A DNA stretch of 64,000 bases from Ramlibacter sp. (GCA_019635415.1 JAHBZN010000003.1:1-64000), one strand, 5' to 3'; numbered from the stretch's first letter, positions 43,274 through 53,517 are shown. Numbers and translations: made by a program. Notes: generated by a model from the sequence alone, not told the origin.

Positions 43274-44835
43274 AGTTCTTTTCTCAGGTTGGCAGGCGCG
43301 ATGCGCAGGGCTTCGCGGTACTTGGCCACGGTGCGGCGCGCGCACTCGATGCCCTGTTCCTTGAGCATCTCGGAAATCTGGTTGTCCGACAGCGGCTTGC
43401 GCGGGCTCTCGCTCGCCACGAACTGCTTGATGAGCGCGCGCACCGCGGTGCTCGACGCATTGCCGCCCGTCTCGGTGCCCAGCGCCGAGCCGAAGAAATA
43501 CTTGAGCTCGAACGTGCCGAAAGGCGTGGCCATGTACTTGGCAGTGGTCACGCGGCTGATGGTGGATTCGTGCAGGCCCAGCTCGTCGGCGATCTCGCGC
43601 AGCACCAGCGGGCGCATAGCCAGTTCGCCATGCACGAAGAAGTTCTTCTGCCGCTCGACGATGGCGTTGGACACGCGCAGGATGGTGTCGAAGCGCTGCT
43701 GGATGTTCTTGATGAACCAGCGCGCCTCCTGCAGCCGCTGCTGCAGGGCCTGGTGGCCTTCGCCCTTGTGGGCCTTGAGCGCGCCGGCGTAGATGTCGTG
43801 CACGCGCAGGCGCGGCATCACGTCGCTGTTGAGCTGCACCCGCAGGCGCGCCTGCCCGCCGCGGCCCACCTGGGTCACGATGACATCGGGCACCACGACG
43901 TTGCGTTCGACGTCCACGAAGCGGCGGCCCGGCTTGGGCTCCAGCCGCGCAATCAGCGCGATCGCGGCCTTGACCTGCGCCTCGGTGCTGGCGCTGAGCT
44001 GGGCCAGGCGCTTGATGTCGCGGCGCGCCAGCAGCTCCATGGGCTGCGCGCACAGGCGCAGCGCGGTGTCGCAGGCCTCCTCGCCCTCGCCTGCCGCCTG
44101 CAGGGCTTGCAGCTGGAGCGTGAGGCATTCCCCCAGGGTGCGCGCGCCCACGCCCGGCGGGTCCAGGTGGTGCAGCAGGCGCAGCGCCACGGTGAAGCGG
44201 TGCACCAGCTCCTCGAGCTGCTCGTCGTCATGGCCGGCCAGCCCGAGCGCCAGGGTCTCGATGGAGTCATCGAGGTAGCCATCGTCGTTGAGCGACTCGA
44301 TCAGGAAGCGCAGCGCGGCGTTGTCCTCGGGCGACAGCCGCAGCATCAGCGCCTGGCGGTGCAGGTGCGATTGCAGCGACTCCTGGGATCGCGCCAGCTC
44401 GGTGGCGTCCATTTCGCCGTCCTCGCCGAGGTTGTTGCGGCGCGCCGGCGCATCGCCGCCCCACTCGCCATCGTCGGCCACCATCTCGACGCTGCCGTCG
44501 CCATCCCACAGTGGCTCGTCGGCCTCGGACGTGGCGCCCGGTTCGGTGTCCGGCGCGGGGTCGGTCCGGGTCTCCTCCACGCGGGGCGAGAGGAAGTCGG
44601 GGGCGCTTTCGATCTCGCGGTCGTCCTCGCGCACCGGCGTGTCGGCCTGGGCCAGGCCGAACTCCTCGCGCGGCGCCTCGTCCTGGCTGAGCTCCAGAAA
44701 CGGGTTGTCGTCCAGCATCTGGTCGACTTCCTGGCTCAGTTCCAGCGTGGACAGCTGCAGCAGCCGGATCGACTGCTGCAGCTGGGGCGTCAGCGCCAGG
44801 TGCTGCGAGACACGGAGGGAGAGGCCCTGTTTCAT
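43270..44835 (-). CDS. rpoN: RNA polymerase sigma-54 factor
   Basis: A 521-residue sigma-54. N-terminal activator-interacting region MKQGLSLRVSQHLALTPQLQ with Gln/Leu repeats, an acidic linker (residues about 50-140), the core-binding region, and the C-terminal RpoN box ARRTVAKYREAL. ATG 44835 is chosen over ATG 44850. Downstream of lptB by 105 bp, with a repeat B copy between, and coupled to the methyltransferase gene by a 4-nt overlap. Confidence 0.97.
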   Translation of the reverse strand: MKQGLSLRVSQHLALTPQLQQSIRLLQLSTLELSQEVDQMLDDNPFLELSQDEAPREEFGLAQADTPVREDDREIESAPDFLSPRVEETRTDPAPDTEPGATSEADEPLWDGDGSVEMVADDGEWGGDAPARRNNLGEDGEMDATELARSQESLQSHLHRQALMLRLSPEDNAALRFLIESLNDDGYLDDSIETLALGLAGHDDEQLEELVHRFTVALRLLHHLDPPGVGARTLGECLTLQLQALQAAGEGEEACDTALRLCAQPMELLARRDIKRLAQLSASTEAQVKAAIALIARLEPKPGRRFVDVERNVVVPDVIVTQVGRGGQARLRVQLNSDVMPRLRVHDIYAGALKAHKGEGHQALQQRLQEARWFIKNIQQRFDTILRVSNAIVERQKNFFVHGELAMRPLVLREIADELGLHESTISRVTTAKYMATPFGTFELKYFFGSALGTETGGNASSTAVRALIKQFVASESPRKPLSDNQISEMLKEQGIECARRTVAKYREALRIAPANLRKEL

Positions 44836-44861
44836 CGTGCCCCCACGCATGTCACCGCGTG

Positions 44862-44916
44862 GACTGCGCTGCCCCCCGCGAGGGCCCTCGCGCCCTGGGG
44901 CGGCCCGGCGTCGCTC
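44862..44916 (+). repeat. Repeat B copy 4, between lptB and rpoN
   Basis: GCGCTGCCCCCCGCGAGGGC, CGCGCCCTGGGGCGGCCC and GGCGTCGCTCAA. Purely intergenic copy. Confidence 0.82.
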
Positions 44917-44940
44917 AAGTCGTATCCGTCGGCCATTGCA

Positions 44941-45747
44941 CTACATCCGGAAATGTTCGCCGAGGTACACGCGCCGCACGTCGGCGTTGTTCACGATCTC
45001 GGACGGGGTGCCCTGGGCCAGCACGTGGCCGTCGCTGATGATGTAGGCGTGGTCGCAGATGCCCAGCGTCTCCCGCACGTTGTGGTCGGTGATCAGAACA
45101 CCGATGCCGCGGGACTTGAGGAAGCCGATGATGCGCTGGATCTCGATCACCGCGATCGGGTCGATGCCCGCAAAAGGTTCGTCCAGCAGGATGAAGCGCG
45201 GCTGGGTGGCCAGTGCGCGCGCGATCTCCACGCGGCGGCGCTCGCCCCCGGACAGCGCCACCGATGGCGAGCCGCGCAGGTGCTCCACGCGCAGGTCCTG
45301 CAGCAGGGCCGTGAGGCGGCGGTCGATCTCGACCTTGCCGAGCGCCCGGCCCTGGTCGTCGCGCTGCAGCTCCAGCACGGCGCGCACGTTCTCCTCGACA
45401 TTGAGCTTGCGGAAGATCGAGGCCTCCTGCGGCAGGTACGACAGCCCCAGCCGCGACCGCCGGTGGATCGGCATGTGGGCCACGGGCCGGCCGTCGATGG
45501 CGATTTCGCCCCCGTCGGCGCGCACCAGCCCCACGATCATGTAGAACGAGGTGGTCTTGCCCGCGCCATTGGGCCCCAGCAGGCCCACCACTTCGCCTTT
45601 CTGCACCGCCAGCGACACGTCCTTGACCACCTTGCGGCTGCCGTAGGACTTCTGCAGGTGGCGCGCCTCGAGCCGGCTGACCGGCGCGGCGGCATCCGCC
45701 GTGCCGGACGCCGCGCCAGGTCCTGGCGCCTCGACGACCGCCGGCAT
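44941..45747 (-). CDS. lptB: LPS export ABC transporter ATP-binding protein
   Basis: A 268-residue ATPase powering LPS extraction by LptFG. Walker [10 protein letters not shown], signature [16 protein letters not shown], Walker [13 protein letters not shown]. About 25 extra Ala/Pro-rich residues precede the usual start ([16 protein letters not shown]). ATG 45747 overlaps the lptA stop by one base. Confidence 0.96.
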   Translation of the reverse strand: MPAVVEAPGPGAASGTADAAAPVSRLEARHLQKSYGSRKVVKDVSLAVQKGEVVGLLGPNGAGKTTSFYMIVGLVRADGGEIAIDGRPVAHMPIHRRSRLGLSYLPQEASIFRKLNVEENVRAVLELQRDDQGRALGKVEIDRRLTALLQDLRVEHLRGSPSVALSGGERRRVEIARALATQPRFILLDEPFAGIDPIAVIEIQRIIGFLKSRGIGVLITDHNVRETLGICDHAYIISDGHVLAQGTPSEIVNNADVRRVYLGEHFRM

Positions 45748-46370
45748 TACTGGCGCTCCCCGCCCAGGCGGGGGCTGGTGCGCAACTGGGGGGCCGGCGC
45801 TGCCGCCGGGGGCGCTGCGGTGGCCGAGGCCGCGGGCTTGGGCGTCAGCACGGCCCGCACCCGCCCACCCGGCTGGGCCTGGCCCGACGGGGCCGACCCG
45901 CCGTCGACGGTGAACACGTCCGTGCTGTTGTCATAGACGATCAGGCTGCCGGACATCTCGTCGGCCAGGGTGGCGCCGCGCAGGCGCCGCAGCTCGGCAT
46001 GGCCGATGAACCGGACCCGGTCGGCCCGGCCGTCGTATTCGATGGTGTCGGACTCGCCCTCGATGAACTCCTCCAGCCCCTCCCGCTTCTGGCGGTAGTA
46101 CGCCAGTTGCCCGGGCTCGGCCGTCACGGTGCCGAACTGGTACCCGTCGGCGTCCTGGCGGACTTCCACCCGGGCGCCGCGGATGACGATGGTGCCTTTG
46201 GTCATGACCACCCGGCCGGTGAAGACACTGGTCTGCTTGAGGTCGTCGTACCGCAGCGCGTCGGCCTCGATGTTCATGGGCTTGTTGCGGTCGGCTTTTT
46301 CGGCCCCGGCCGTGCCCCAGGCCAGGATGGCGGCGGCAGCGAGCAGGAGAGAGGCGTAAGGGTGTTTCAT
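45747..46370 (-). CDS. lptA: LPS transport periplasmic protein
   Basis: A 207-residue periplasmic OstA-like protein that bridges LPS from inner to outer membrane. Signal peptide [18 protein letters not shown]...AGA, then the beta-jellyroll start [21 protein letters not shown] and [19 protein letters not shown]. The C-terminal 45 residues are Ala/Pro-rich. ATG 46370. No lptC is next to it in this window. Confidence 0.93.
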   Translation of the reverse strand: MKHPYASLLLAAAAILAWGTAGAEKADRNKPMNIEADALRYDDLKQTSVFTGRVVMTKGTIVIRGARVEVRQDADGYQFGTVTAEPGQLAYYRQKREGLEEFIEGESDTIEYDGRADRVRFIGHAELRRLRGATLADEMSGSLIVYDNSTDVFTVDGGSAPSGQAQPGGRVRAVLTPKPAASATAAPPAAAPAPQLRTSPRLGGERQ

Positions 46371-46424
46371 AGAGGCACGAATCTTGCTGGCATTGTACCG
46401 ACCGATCACGGCTCTCCAAGCAAA

Positions 46425-46448
46425 ATGCCCGCTTTCGCGGGCATTTTT
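46425..46448 (-). terminator. Intrinsic terminator after dsbA
   Basis: ATGCCCGC-TTTC-GCGGGCAT: an 8-bp stem with a 4-nt loop and T/A runs on both sides, so it may work in either direction. It lies 39 bp past the dsbA stop and 55 bp before lptA. Confidence 0.85.
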
Positions 46449-46486
46449 CGGGGCATGGCGTGGTCAGACCACAGCCAGCGGGCGGA

Positions 46487-47131
46487 TCAGCGGCTTTTGC
46501 GCGACTCGGCGATCAGGTAATCGGTGATCTGCAGCGCCCGGTCCATGTTGCCGGCCAGGCCGCCGTCGGTGTAGTAGCGGCCGGCAATGGCCAGGGCAGG
46601 CACGCCCTGGACCTTGAACGCGTCCTGCAGCTGGGTGGCCTTGCGGGCCTTGGTCGACACCGAGAACGAGTTGTAGAGCTGGGTGAACTTGGCCTTGTCC
46701 AGGCCCTGCTTCTCGATCCAGGCCGTGATGTTGTCTTCCCGGTTCACGGGGATGCGCTCGGCATGGATGGCGTTGAACACCTTGCCATGCAGCTCGTCGA
46801 GCTTGCCCATGGCTTCCAGTGTGTAGAACAACCGCTGCTGGGGCACGAAGTCGTCGCGGAACGCCACCGGGACCCGCTTCATGAACACGTCGGACGGCAG
46901 CTTCTTGACCCAGGCCTCGAGCTTGGGCTCGAAGGCGTTGCAGTGCGGGCAGTTGTACCAGAAGAACTCGATCACCTCGACCTTGCCCTGCGGCGCTTCC
47001 ACCGGGACACGCTTGTCCAGGACCAGGTACTCGGACCCTTCCTCCGGCTTCTTCTGGGCATGGGCCGGCAGGGCCAGCCCGGACACGGCGAGGGTGGCTG
47101 CGGCACTCAGGGAAAACTCACGTCGCTTCAT
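46487..47131 (-). CDS. dsbA: Thiol:disulfide interchange protein DsbA
   Basis: A 214-residue periplasmic oxidase. Signal peptide MKRREFSLSAAATLAVSG...AHA, then VEVIEFFWYNCPHCNAFEP containing the active-site CPHC, and a cis-Pro loop in FKVQGVPALAIAGRYY. ATG 47131. Between the SPOR gene and the terminator at 46425. Confidence 0.95.
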   Translation of the reverse strand: MKRREFSLSAAATLAVSGLALPAHAQKKPEEGSEYLVLDKRVPVEAPQGKVEVIEFFWYNCPHCNAFEPKLEAWVKKLPSDVFMKRVPVAFRDDFVPQQRLFYTLEAMGKLDELHGKVFNAIHAERIPVNREDNITAWIEKQGLDKAKFTQLYNSFSVSTKARKATQLQDAFKVQGVPALAIAGRYYTDGGLAGNMDRALQITDYLIAESRKSR

Positions 47132-47179
47132 TTCAAAACACTCCTTGACTGTGTCTGAGCCAGTGGCCCCGTAAAAGTT

Positions 47180-47788
47180 TCAACGCTGCACGCGGACCAG
47201 GGCCGTTTCGACCCCACCCGCCTCCAGGCGCTCCTTCTGGCGGTCGGCGTCGTCCTTCTTCTCGAACGGGCCGACGCGCACACGGTAGACCGTGCGGCCC
47301 GACTGCTCACGCTCGGTGACCTTGGCTTCCAGCCCGATCAGCGAGAGCTTGGCGCGCTGGGCCTCGGCGTCCTCGGGGGTGCGGTAGGCCCCGGCCTGGA
47401 TGAAATACAGGAACGGATCGGCCCCTCCGGCCTTGGCCCGCGCCAGGTCCCCCAGGGGGTCGGCCGACACCGCCGGCTTGACCTCGGCCCGGGCCGCCGG
47501 CGCGCTCGCCGGGGCTGCCGGCGCCGCCGGAGTGGCCCCGGCCGCCGACGCGGCGGGCGCCGGCCGCACCGGGTTCTTGCCGTACAGCGGCGCGTTCGGG
47601 TCCCAGTCCTTGTTCTTGCGCGCTTCCGCCGCATCCTGGTCCGCGGTGCGGTTCTGGCCCTTGTTCATGAACGGCACCGGTACCTTGGTGACGTAGACCG
47701 CCACGGCCAGCGCCGCCGCCAGGCCAATGACGATCCCGATGATCAGGCCCAGGATCAATCCACCGCGTTGTTGCTTCATTGCTCTCAT
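47180..47788 (-). CDS. SPOR-domain membrane protein
   Basis: A 202-residue inner-membrane protein: short cytoplasmic start, one transmembrane helix (LILGLIIGIVIGLAAALAV), an Ala/Pro linker, then a C-terminal SPOR domain (FLYFIQAGAYRTPEDAEAQ, TVYRVRVGPFEKKDDADRQ). SPOR domains bind denuded septal peptidoglycan, so a division role is likely. ATG 47788 has AGGA upstream and is 2 nt after the argS stop. Confidence 0.92.
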   Translation of the reverse strand: MRAMKQQRGGLILGLIIGIVIGLAAALAVAVYVTKVPVPFMNKGQNRTADQDAAEARKNKDWDPNAPLYGKNPVRPAPAASAAGATPAAPAAPASAPAARAEVKPAVSADPLGDLARAKAGGADPFLYFIQAGAYRTPEDAEAQRAKLSLIGLEAKVTEREQSGRTVYRVRVGPFEKKDDADRQKERLEAGGVETALVRVQR

Positions 47789-47790
47789 GC

Positions 47791-49476
47791 TCACATCCTG
47801 GTCGGCGCGCTGACGCCGAGCACCTTCAGGCCATTGTGCAACACCTGGGCGGTCGCCCACACCAGGGCCAGACGGGCTTTTTTCACCCCTTCGTCGTCGA
47901 CCAGGATGCGCTCGGCGTCGTAGTAGCTGTGGTAGCAGGCGGCCAGCTCCCGCAGGTAGAAGGTCACGTCGTGCGGCGCGAAGTCCAGCGCAGCGGCGCT
48001 CAGCATGTCGGGATAGCGGGCCAGCAGCAGCATCAGGGTCTGGGCCTGCGGGCTGCGCAGCGGCGTGAGGTCGGCGTCCTTCAGAGCCTGCGGGTCGCCA
48101 CCGTCCTTGTCCTTCCAGGCCGCCAGCACCGAGCAGATGCGCGCGTGGGCGTACTGCACGTAGTACACGGGGTTGTCGTTGTTCTGGGCCAGGGCCAGGT
48201 CGATGTCGAAGATGTATTCGGTATCGGGTTTGCGCGAGAGCAGGAAAAAACGCACCGCATCGGTGCTCGTCCACTCGACCAGGTCCCGCAGGGTCACGTA
48301 GCTGCCCGCGCGCTTGGAGATCTTGACTTCCTCGCCGCCCCGCATCACGCGCACCATGGTGTGCAGCACGTAGTCAGGGTAACCCGGGGGAATCCCCACG
48401 CCAGCGGCCTGCAAACCGGCACGAACGCGCGCAATAGTGCCGTGGTGGTCGGTGCCCTGGATGTTCACCACCTTGTGGAAGCCGCGCTCCCACTTGCTGA
48501 TGTGGTACGCCACGTCGGGCACGAAATAGGTGAAGGTGCCGTCGGACTTGCGCATCACGCGGTCCTTGTCGTCCCCGTAGTCGGTGGAACGCAGCCACAG
48601 CGCGCCATCCTGCTCATAGGTCTTGCCGGCTTCCTGCAGGCGCCGGACCGCATCAGCGACCTTGCCGCTGGTGTACAGGCTGGATTCCAGGTAGTAGTTG
48701 TCGAACTTCACCTGGAACGCCCGCAGGTCCAGGTCCTGTTCACGGCGCAGGTACGCCACGGCGAACTGGCGGATGCCGTCCAGGTCCGCGATGTCCCCGC
48801 TGGCCGTGAAACTGCGGTCGTCGGACTGCACGGTCTTTTTTGCCAGGAAATCGTTGGCAATGTCCTGGATGTAGTCGCCGTTGTAGGCGGCTTCGGGCCA
48901 GCCGTCGTCACCCGGCTTGACGCCCCGGGCCCGCATTTGGGTGGACGTGGCCAGCGTGCCGATCTGCACCCCCGCGTCGTTGTAATAGAACTCCCGGTAC
49001 ACGTCCCAGCCCTGGCTGGCGTACAGGTTGCAGATGGCATCGCCCAGCGCCGCCTGGCGGCCATGGCCCACGTGCAGCGGCCCGGTGGGATTGGCTGACA
49101 CGAACTCCACCATCATCTTCTGGCCGCGCGACGGCTGGAAGCCGAAGCGTTCGCCCGCGGACAACACCTCGCGGACCACCTGCTGCTTGGCTTCGGGCTT
49201 GAGGCGGATATTGATGAAGCCGGGGCCGGCGATCTCGATCGCCTCGACCCAGCGTTCGCAGGCGGGCGTGGCCAGCAGGGCCGTCCGGAGTTGCTCCGCC
49301 ACCTGGCGCGGGTTCTGTTTGAGTGGTTTGGCAAGCTGCATCGCGGCGGTGCAAGCGAAATCACCATGGGCCGCGACCTTGGGCGACTCGAATGCGGCCC
49401 GGTCGCCGGCGCCGGGCGACAGCCTGTCCAGCTCGACGGCCAGGCTGCCGAGCAATTCTTGTTTGACGGAGAGCAT
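47791..49476 (-). CDS. argS: Arginyl-tRNA synthetase
   Basis: A 561-residue class I synthetase. N-terminal Add-1 region, HIGH-like [24 protein letters not shown]-equivalent [10 protein letters not shown], and the DALR anticodon-binding domain at the C-terminus ([13 protein letters not shown] onward). Heads a minus-strand unit argS-SPOR-dsbA. Confidence 0.97.
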   Translation of the reverse strand: MLSVKQELLGSLAVELDRLSPGAGDRAAFESPKVAAHGDFACTAAMQLAKPLKQNPRQVAEQLRTALLATPACERWVEAIEIAGPGFINIRLKPEAKQQVVREVLSAGERFGFQPSRGQKMMVEFVSANPTGPLHVGHGRQAALGDAICNLYASQGWDVYREFYYNDAGVQIGTLATSTQMRARGVKPGDDGWPEAAYNGDYIQDIANDFLAKKTVQSDDRSFTASGDIADLDGIRQFAVAYLRREQDLDLRAFQVKFDNYYLESSLYTSGKVADAVRRLQEAGKTYEQDGALWLRSTDYGDDKDRVMRKSDGTFTYFVPDVAYHISKWERGFHKVVNIQGTDHHGTIARVRAGLQAAGVGIPPGYPDYVLHTMVRVMRGGEEVKISKRAGSYVTLRDLVEWTSTDAVRFFLLSRKPDTEYIFDIDLALAQNNDNPVYYVQYAHARICSVLAAWKDKDGGDPQALKDADLTPLRSPQAQTLMLLLARYPDMLSAAALDFAPHDVTFYLRELAACYHSYYDAERILVDDEGVKKARLALVWATAQVLHNGLKVLGVSAPTRM

Positions 49477-49584
49477 GCCGCGATTTTACGGGGGCCCCGT
49501 CATCCATCTTGTCGGCCGCCTCGTTATGTGCTGGAATCCCGGCGGGATTCGCCCCACTCAACCTCACCCTGTCCAGGAGACCCC

Positions 49585-49884
49585 ATGAAACAACTGCTTT
49601 CCCTGCTGGCCCTCGGCCTGAGCCTTTCCCTGGGCGTGGCCCATGCGGCCGATGCCGAGAAGAAGCCCACGGCCCAACAGGGCAAGATGAGCTCCTGCAA
49701 CAAGGAGGCTGGCGACAAGAAGGGCGACGAACGCAAGGCCTTCATGAAGGAGTGCCTGAGCGCCAAGCCGGCAGCGGCCGCCACCCAGCAGGAAAAAATG
49801 AAGACCTGCAATGCCGAAGCCAAGGGCAAGAAGGGCGACGAGCGCAAGGCTTTCATGAAGGAATGCCTCAGCAGCAAGGGCTGA
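49585..49884 (+). CDS. PsiF-repeat family protein
   Basis: A 99-residue exported protein: signal peptide to VAHA-AD, then two PsiF repeats (MSSCNKEAGDKKGDERKAFM and MKTCNAEAKGKKGDERKAFM, each ending KECLS). PsiF in E. coli is phosphate-starvation inducible; function unknown. CAGGAG ribosome site before ATG 49585, terminator after the stop. Confidence 0.9.
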   Translation: MKQLLSLLALGLSLSLGVAHAADAEKKPTAQQGKMSSCNKEAGDKKGDERKAFMKECLSAKPAAAATQQEKMKTCNAEAKGKKGDERKAFMKECLSSKG

Positions 49885-49902
49885 TCCACGGCACTCGCCG
49901 CC

Positions 49903-49928
49903 AAGCCCGCCCGCCGGCGGGCTTTTTC
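49903..49928 (+). terminator. Intrinsic terminator after psiF-like gene
   Basis: AAGCCCGCC-CGCC-GGCGGGCTT followed by a T-rich run; 9-bp stem. Confidence 0.82.
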
Positions 49929-49938
49929 TTTGGCGCGG

Positions 49939-50391
49939 CTATTTGCCGAAGCCCCGCGCCAGAAACACCGCCGCCAGCGGGATCAGCACCAGCAAATGCG
50001 CCTGGATCATCACGAACCGGCGCGCCAGCCGCACCTGGTCATCGGCCGGCAGGGCCCCGGTGGCCCTCAGCTCCCGGCGCCAGCGCGCGTACATCACGGT
50101 GGGCTTGATGGACAGCAGCCCAATCAAGACAAACAGCGCCAGCTTGGTGTGCAGCAGCGGGTTGGTCCAGTACCAGGCCGAGCCCTTCACGCCCCACCAG
50201 GTGCGAGCCACCCCCGTCACCAGCACCAGCCCCGAGGCGATGCCGTAAATCATGTCGACCCGGGCCAGCCGCTCGACGACGCGGGCGTTCATCCATTCGG
50301 TGCGGCACAGCGCGGCCTCGCTGGCCAGGAACACCACGAGGGTGAGGATGGCCGTGATGTGCAGGTAGGCGAGGATGGCTTCGAGGGTCAT
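49939..50391 (-). CDS. DUF2214-family membrane protein
   Basis: A 150-residue protein with four hydrophobic segments: LEAILAYLHITAILTLVVFL, VDMIYGIASGLVLVTGVART, KLALFVLIGLLSI and MIQAHLLVLIPLAAVFLA. The ARVDMIYG...WYWTNP...KPT layout matches DUF2214. Function unknown. ATG 50391 overlaps the LysR stop (ATGA). Confidence 0.85.
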   Translation of the reverse strand: MTLEAILAYLHITAILTLVVFLASEAALCRTEWMNARVVERLARVDMIYGIASGLVLVTGVARTWWGVKGSAWYWTNPLLHTKLALFVLIGLLSIKPTVMYARWRRELRATGALPADDQVRLARRFVMIQAHLLVLIPLAAVFLARGFGK

Positions 50392-51317
50392 GCTTGTCTC
50401 CAGAATTCGGCCTGGCCGTAATGATGCTTCAGGAAATCGATCCACAGGCGCACCCGCAGCGGCAAGTGCTTGCGCTGCGGGAATACGGCGTAGATGCCAT
50501 TGGGCGGTGCCGCGAACTCCTCCAGGACCGCCACCAGCCGGCCTGCGGCGATCTCGCTTTCCACCTCCCAGGTGCTGCGCCAGGCGATGCCAAAGCCCGC
50601 CAGGCACCAGTCATGCAGCACCTGCCCATCCGAGCAGTCCAGCGGACCGCCGGGCTTCAGGTGGATCACCTCCCCCGGATGCGCGGGCGCATCCGCCGGA
50701 ACGCGAAAGGCCCAGCCCCGGGTCTGGGAGGCGTCGCTGGACAGCGTCAGGCAGTCGAACTTGATGAGGTCGTTCGGGTGCACGGGCGTGCCATGGCGCT
50801 TCAGGTAGTCCGGCGTCGCCACGCACAGGCGCCGGTTGTCCGCCAGCCGGACGCTGACCAGCGAGGAGTCGGGCAGGTCGCCCACGCGCACCGCGCAGTC
50901 GTAGCCCTCGCCGGCCAGATCGACCACTCGGTCACTGAGGTTGAGCGAGATGGTCACGTCCGCATGCAGCTGGCGGAACCGGGGCACCAGCGGCGCCACG
51001 TGCCGGCGGCCGAAGCCCGCCGGGGCCGTGATGCGCAGATGGCCGCTGGCCTTGACGCCCCCGGCGCTGACGCTGGCCTCGGCATTGGCCAGGTCGGCCA
51101 GCACGCGCTGGCAGTCCTCGAGGAAGGCACTGCCCTCGTGCGTCAATGAGATGCGCCGCGTGGTCCGCACCAGCAGCTTGACGCCAAGCTTTTCTTCAAG
51201 CGCGTCCAGCCGGCGACCCATGATCGCGGGCGCCACCCCTTCCGCGTTGGCGGCGGCCGTCAGACTGCCCCGGGTGGCCACGGAAACGAATGACTCCAGC
51301 GCTTTGAGTTTGTCCAT
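50388..51317 (-). CDS. LysR-family transcriptional regulator (CrgA/DsdC-like group)
   Basis: A 309-residue regulator: HTH ALESFVSVATRGSLTAAANAEGVAPAIMGRRLDALEEKLG, RTTRRISLTHEG, then the effector domain. Coupled to the DUF2214 gene downstream; lies 60 bp after the CaiB gene on the same strand. Confidence 0.92.
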   Translation of the reverse strand: MDKLKALESFVSVATRGSLTAAANAEGVAPAIMGRRLDALEEKLGVKLLVRTTRRISLTHEGSAFLEDCQRVLADLANAEASVSAGGVKASGHLRITAPAGFGRRHVAPLVPRFRQLHADVTISLNLSDRVVDLAGEGYDCAVRVGDLPDSSLVSVRLADNRRLCVATPDYLKRHGTPVHPNDLIKFDCLTLSSDASQTRGWAFRVPADAPAHPGEVIHLKPGGPLDCSDGQVLHDWCLAGFGIAWRSTWEVESEIAAGRLVAVLEEFAAPPNGIYAVFPQRKHLPLRVRLWIDFLKHHYGQAEFWRQA

Positions 51318-51377
51318 GGCCGCAGATTATGCGGATGAATGTCAAAAATCAACCCGGAAATACATTCATTAAGAACA

Positions 51378-52559
51378 TCAAGCAGAGGCCGCCGGTGGCA
51401 CCAGCCCCGCCAGTTCGGCCTCGCTGTAGCCCAGTTCGCGCAGCAGTTGCGCCGTGTGCTCGCCGGGCTGCGGCGGGTCCAACCGCACCGCCGGGCGCTG
51501 GCCGCCCAGCGTGAGCGGCAGCAGCGGCACCCGCGTGGCCCGGCCATCGGGCAACCTCAGGGGGGCCAGCCCTCCGGTTCCCGCCAGGTGCGGGTCGTCA
51601 AACAGGTCCTGTGGCCGGGTGATGGGCGCAAACGGCAGGCCGTGGCGCTCGAACACCGCCGCCAGCTCCGCCGCGCTGCAGGCCGCGAGGCGTTCGCGCA
51701 GTTGCGGGATCAGCCAGTCGCGCGCGCGCACCCGGTCGTTGTTGCTGGCCAGGCGCGGGTCGTCCCTGAGCGGCCCGAGGGCCAGCGCATCGCAGAACAG
51801 GGCCCACTGCGTGTCGCTGACCACCGCCAGAAAGATCTGCTCCCCGTCCTTCACGGTGAAGACGTCGTAGACGGCCCACGCCGAAATGCGGCTGGGCATC
51901 GGGTCGGCGGCCCGGCCGGTGACCGCAAACTGCATCATGTGCTGCGCCACCAGGAAGACGTTGTTCTCGAACAGCGCGCTCTGCACCTCCTGCCCCTGGC
52001 CCGTGCTGTCGCGCTGGGCCAGCGCCGCCATGGCCCCCATGGCGCCAAACAGGCCGCCCATGATGTCGTTGACGCTGGAGCCCGCTCGCAGCGGGTCACC
52101 CGGGCGCCCGGTCATGTAGGCCAGGCCCCCCATCATCTGCACCACTTCGTCCAGCGCCGTGCGATGGTCGTACGGCCCGGGCAGAAAGCCCTTGAGGCTC
52201 ACATACACGAGGCGCGGGTACTGGTGGCGCAGGCTTTCGTAATCCAGCCCGAGCTTCTTCATGGTGCCGGGTTTGAAGTTCTCGCTGACCACGTCGGCCG
52301 TGGCGATCAGGCGCAGGGCCGCTTCCCGGCCCTGCGGGGTCTGCAGGTCCAGGACGACGCTCTTCTTGTTGCGGTTGAACAGCGCGAAGAAGCCGGCGCC
52401 CGACCCGAGCAGCCTGCGGGTGTTGTCTCCCCCGGGCGGCTCGACCTTGATGACCTCGGCGCCCAGGTCGGCCAGCACCATGCCGCAGGTCGGGCCCATG
52501 ACCATGTGCGTGAACTCGACGACGCGGATGCCCGCGTAGGGCAGTGGCTTTTCAGCCAT
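51378..52559 (-). CDS. Family III CoA-transferase (CaiB/BaiF)
   Basis: A 393-residue CoA-transferase. Signatures GIRVVEFTHMVMGPTCGMVL, LGAEVIKVEPPGGDNTR, LNRNKKSVVLDLQTPQGREA and the catalytic-Asp region SSVNDIMGGLFGAMG. It overlaps the lyase gene by 8 nt. Together they could activate a hydroxy-dicarboxylic or branched acid to its CoA ester and cleave it. Confidence 0.92.
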   Translation of the reverse strand: MAEKPLPYAGIRVVEFTHMVMGPTCGMVLADLGAEVIKVEPPGGDNTRRLLGSGAGFFALFNRNKKSVVLDLQTPQGREAALRLIATADVVSENFKPGTMKKLGLDYESLRHQYPRLVYVSLKGFLPGPYDHRTALDEVVQMMGGLAYMTGRPGDPLRAGSSVNDIMGGLFGAMGAMAALAQRDSTGQGQEVQSALFENNVFLVAQHMMQFAVTGRAADPMPSRISAWAVYDVFTVKDGEQIFLAVVSDTQWALFCDALALGPLRDDPRLASNNDRVRARDWLIPQLRERLAACSAAELAAVFERHGLPFAPITRPQDLFDDPHLAGTGGLAPLRLPDGRATRVPLLPLTLGGQRPAVRLDPPQPGEHTAQLLRELGYSEAELAGLVPPAASA

Positions 52560-53490
52560 GGAGCGCCTCCTGCTGTGTGAAGCCCTTGGGCAATCCGGCC
52601 TCGGGCGTCATGCCGTACAGCGGTTCATCGGGCAATCCGGCACGCAAGGCGTCCCGGGCCGCCATGAGCCTGGGCAGATCGACGCCCGTGCGAAGGCCCA
52701 TGGCCTCGAACATGAACACCAGGTCTTCGGTCACGACGTTGCCCGAGGCACCCGGCGCATGGGGGCATCCCCCGAGTCCGCCCAGCGAGCTGTCGAAGGT
52801 GCGCACGCCCACATCCCAGGCCGCCAGGCAGTTGGCCAGGCCCAGCCCGCGCGTGTTGTGCAGGTGGGCGGCGCCCGTGCGCTCGCCGATCTCCGCGCGC
52901 ACCCGGGTGAACAGGCGGCGCACCTGGGCCGGGTTGGCCATGCCCGTGGTGTCGGACAGGCCGGCCTCATCCACCCCTGCCGCGACCACCTGCGCGGCAA
53001 GCCGTACCACGTCGTCCGGGGCCACCGCGCCCTGCAGGGTGCAGCCGAAGGCGGTGGAAATCCCGACCTCGACGATAACGCCAGGCGCCCGTTCGTCCCT
53101 CAGGGCCACAATGCGGCGCACCTCGGCCACCATGTCCTCGCGCGTCTTGCGCACATTGGCCAGCGAATGCGCGGCACTCGCCGACACCGGGATGGTGAGC
53201 TTGTGCACGCCCGCGTCCAGCGCCGCCTGCGCGCCCTGCAGGTTGGGCACCAGCGCCATCACCGTCAGGCCGGGCAGGCCCAGGGCATGGCGCACCACCT
53301 GCGCAGCGTCGGCCATCTGCGGCAGCCGCTTCGCCGGAACGAAAGAGGCCACCTCGATCTCGCGCAACCCGGCCGCGTGCAGGGCGTCGAGCCAGCGCAG
53401 CTTGTGGGCCGTGGGCATGGTGGCCTTGACCGACTGCAGGCCGTCACGGGGGCCGACCTCACTGATGAGCACGGCGGGGGTTTCTTGCAT
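52552..53490 (-). CDS. Hydroxymethylglutaryl-CoA lyase family protein
   Basis: A 312-residue DRE-TIM lyase. Signatures: SEVGPRDGLQS, EIEVASFVPAKRLPQMAD, GISTAFGCTLQG, DTTGMANPAQV, HLHNTRGLGLAN and GGLGGCPHAPGASGN with the catalytic Cys. ATG 53490 (MQETPAVLISEVG). The genuine substrate may be HMG-CoA or a related 3-hydroxyacyl-CoA such as citramalyl-CoA. Divergent from IclR across a perfect palindrome. Confidence 0.92.
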   Translation of the reverse strand: MQETPAVLISEVGPRDGLQSVKATMPTAHKLRWLDALHAAGLREIEVASFVPAKRLPQMADAAQVVRHALGLPGLTVMALVPNLQGAQAALDAGVHKLTIPVSASAAHSLANVRKTREDMVAEVRRIVALRDERAPGVIVEVGISTAFGCTLQGAVAPDDVVRLAAQVVAAGVDEAGLSDTTGMANPAQVRRLFTRVRAEIGERTGAAHLHNTRGLGLANCLAAWDVGVRTFDSSLGGLGGCPHAPGASGNVVTEDLVFMFEAMGLRTGVDLPRLMAARDALRAGLPDEPLYGMTPEAGLPKGFTQQEALHG

Positions 53491-53500
53491 TTCGATGATC

Positions 53501-53517
53501 GTTCTATAAGATAGAAC
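53501..53517. promoter_or_regulatory. Palindrome GTTCTATaagATAGAAC, likely IclR operator
   Basis: Seven-bp perfect arms with a 3-bp centre, 11 bp upstream of the lyase gene start and 59 bp upstream of the iclR-like gene. A weaker TTCTaaAGAA lies beside it. Suits the divergent IclR regulator. Confidence 0.7.
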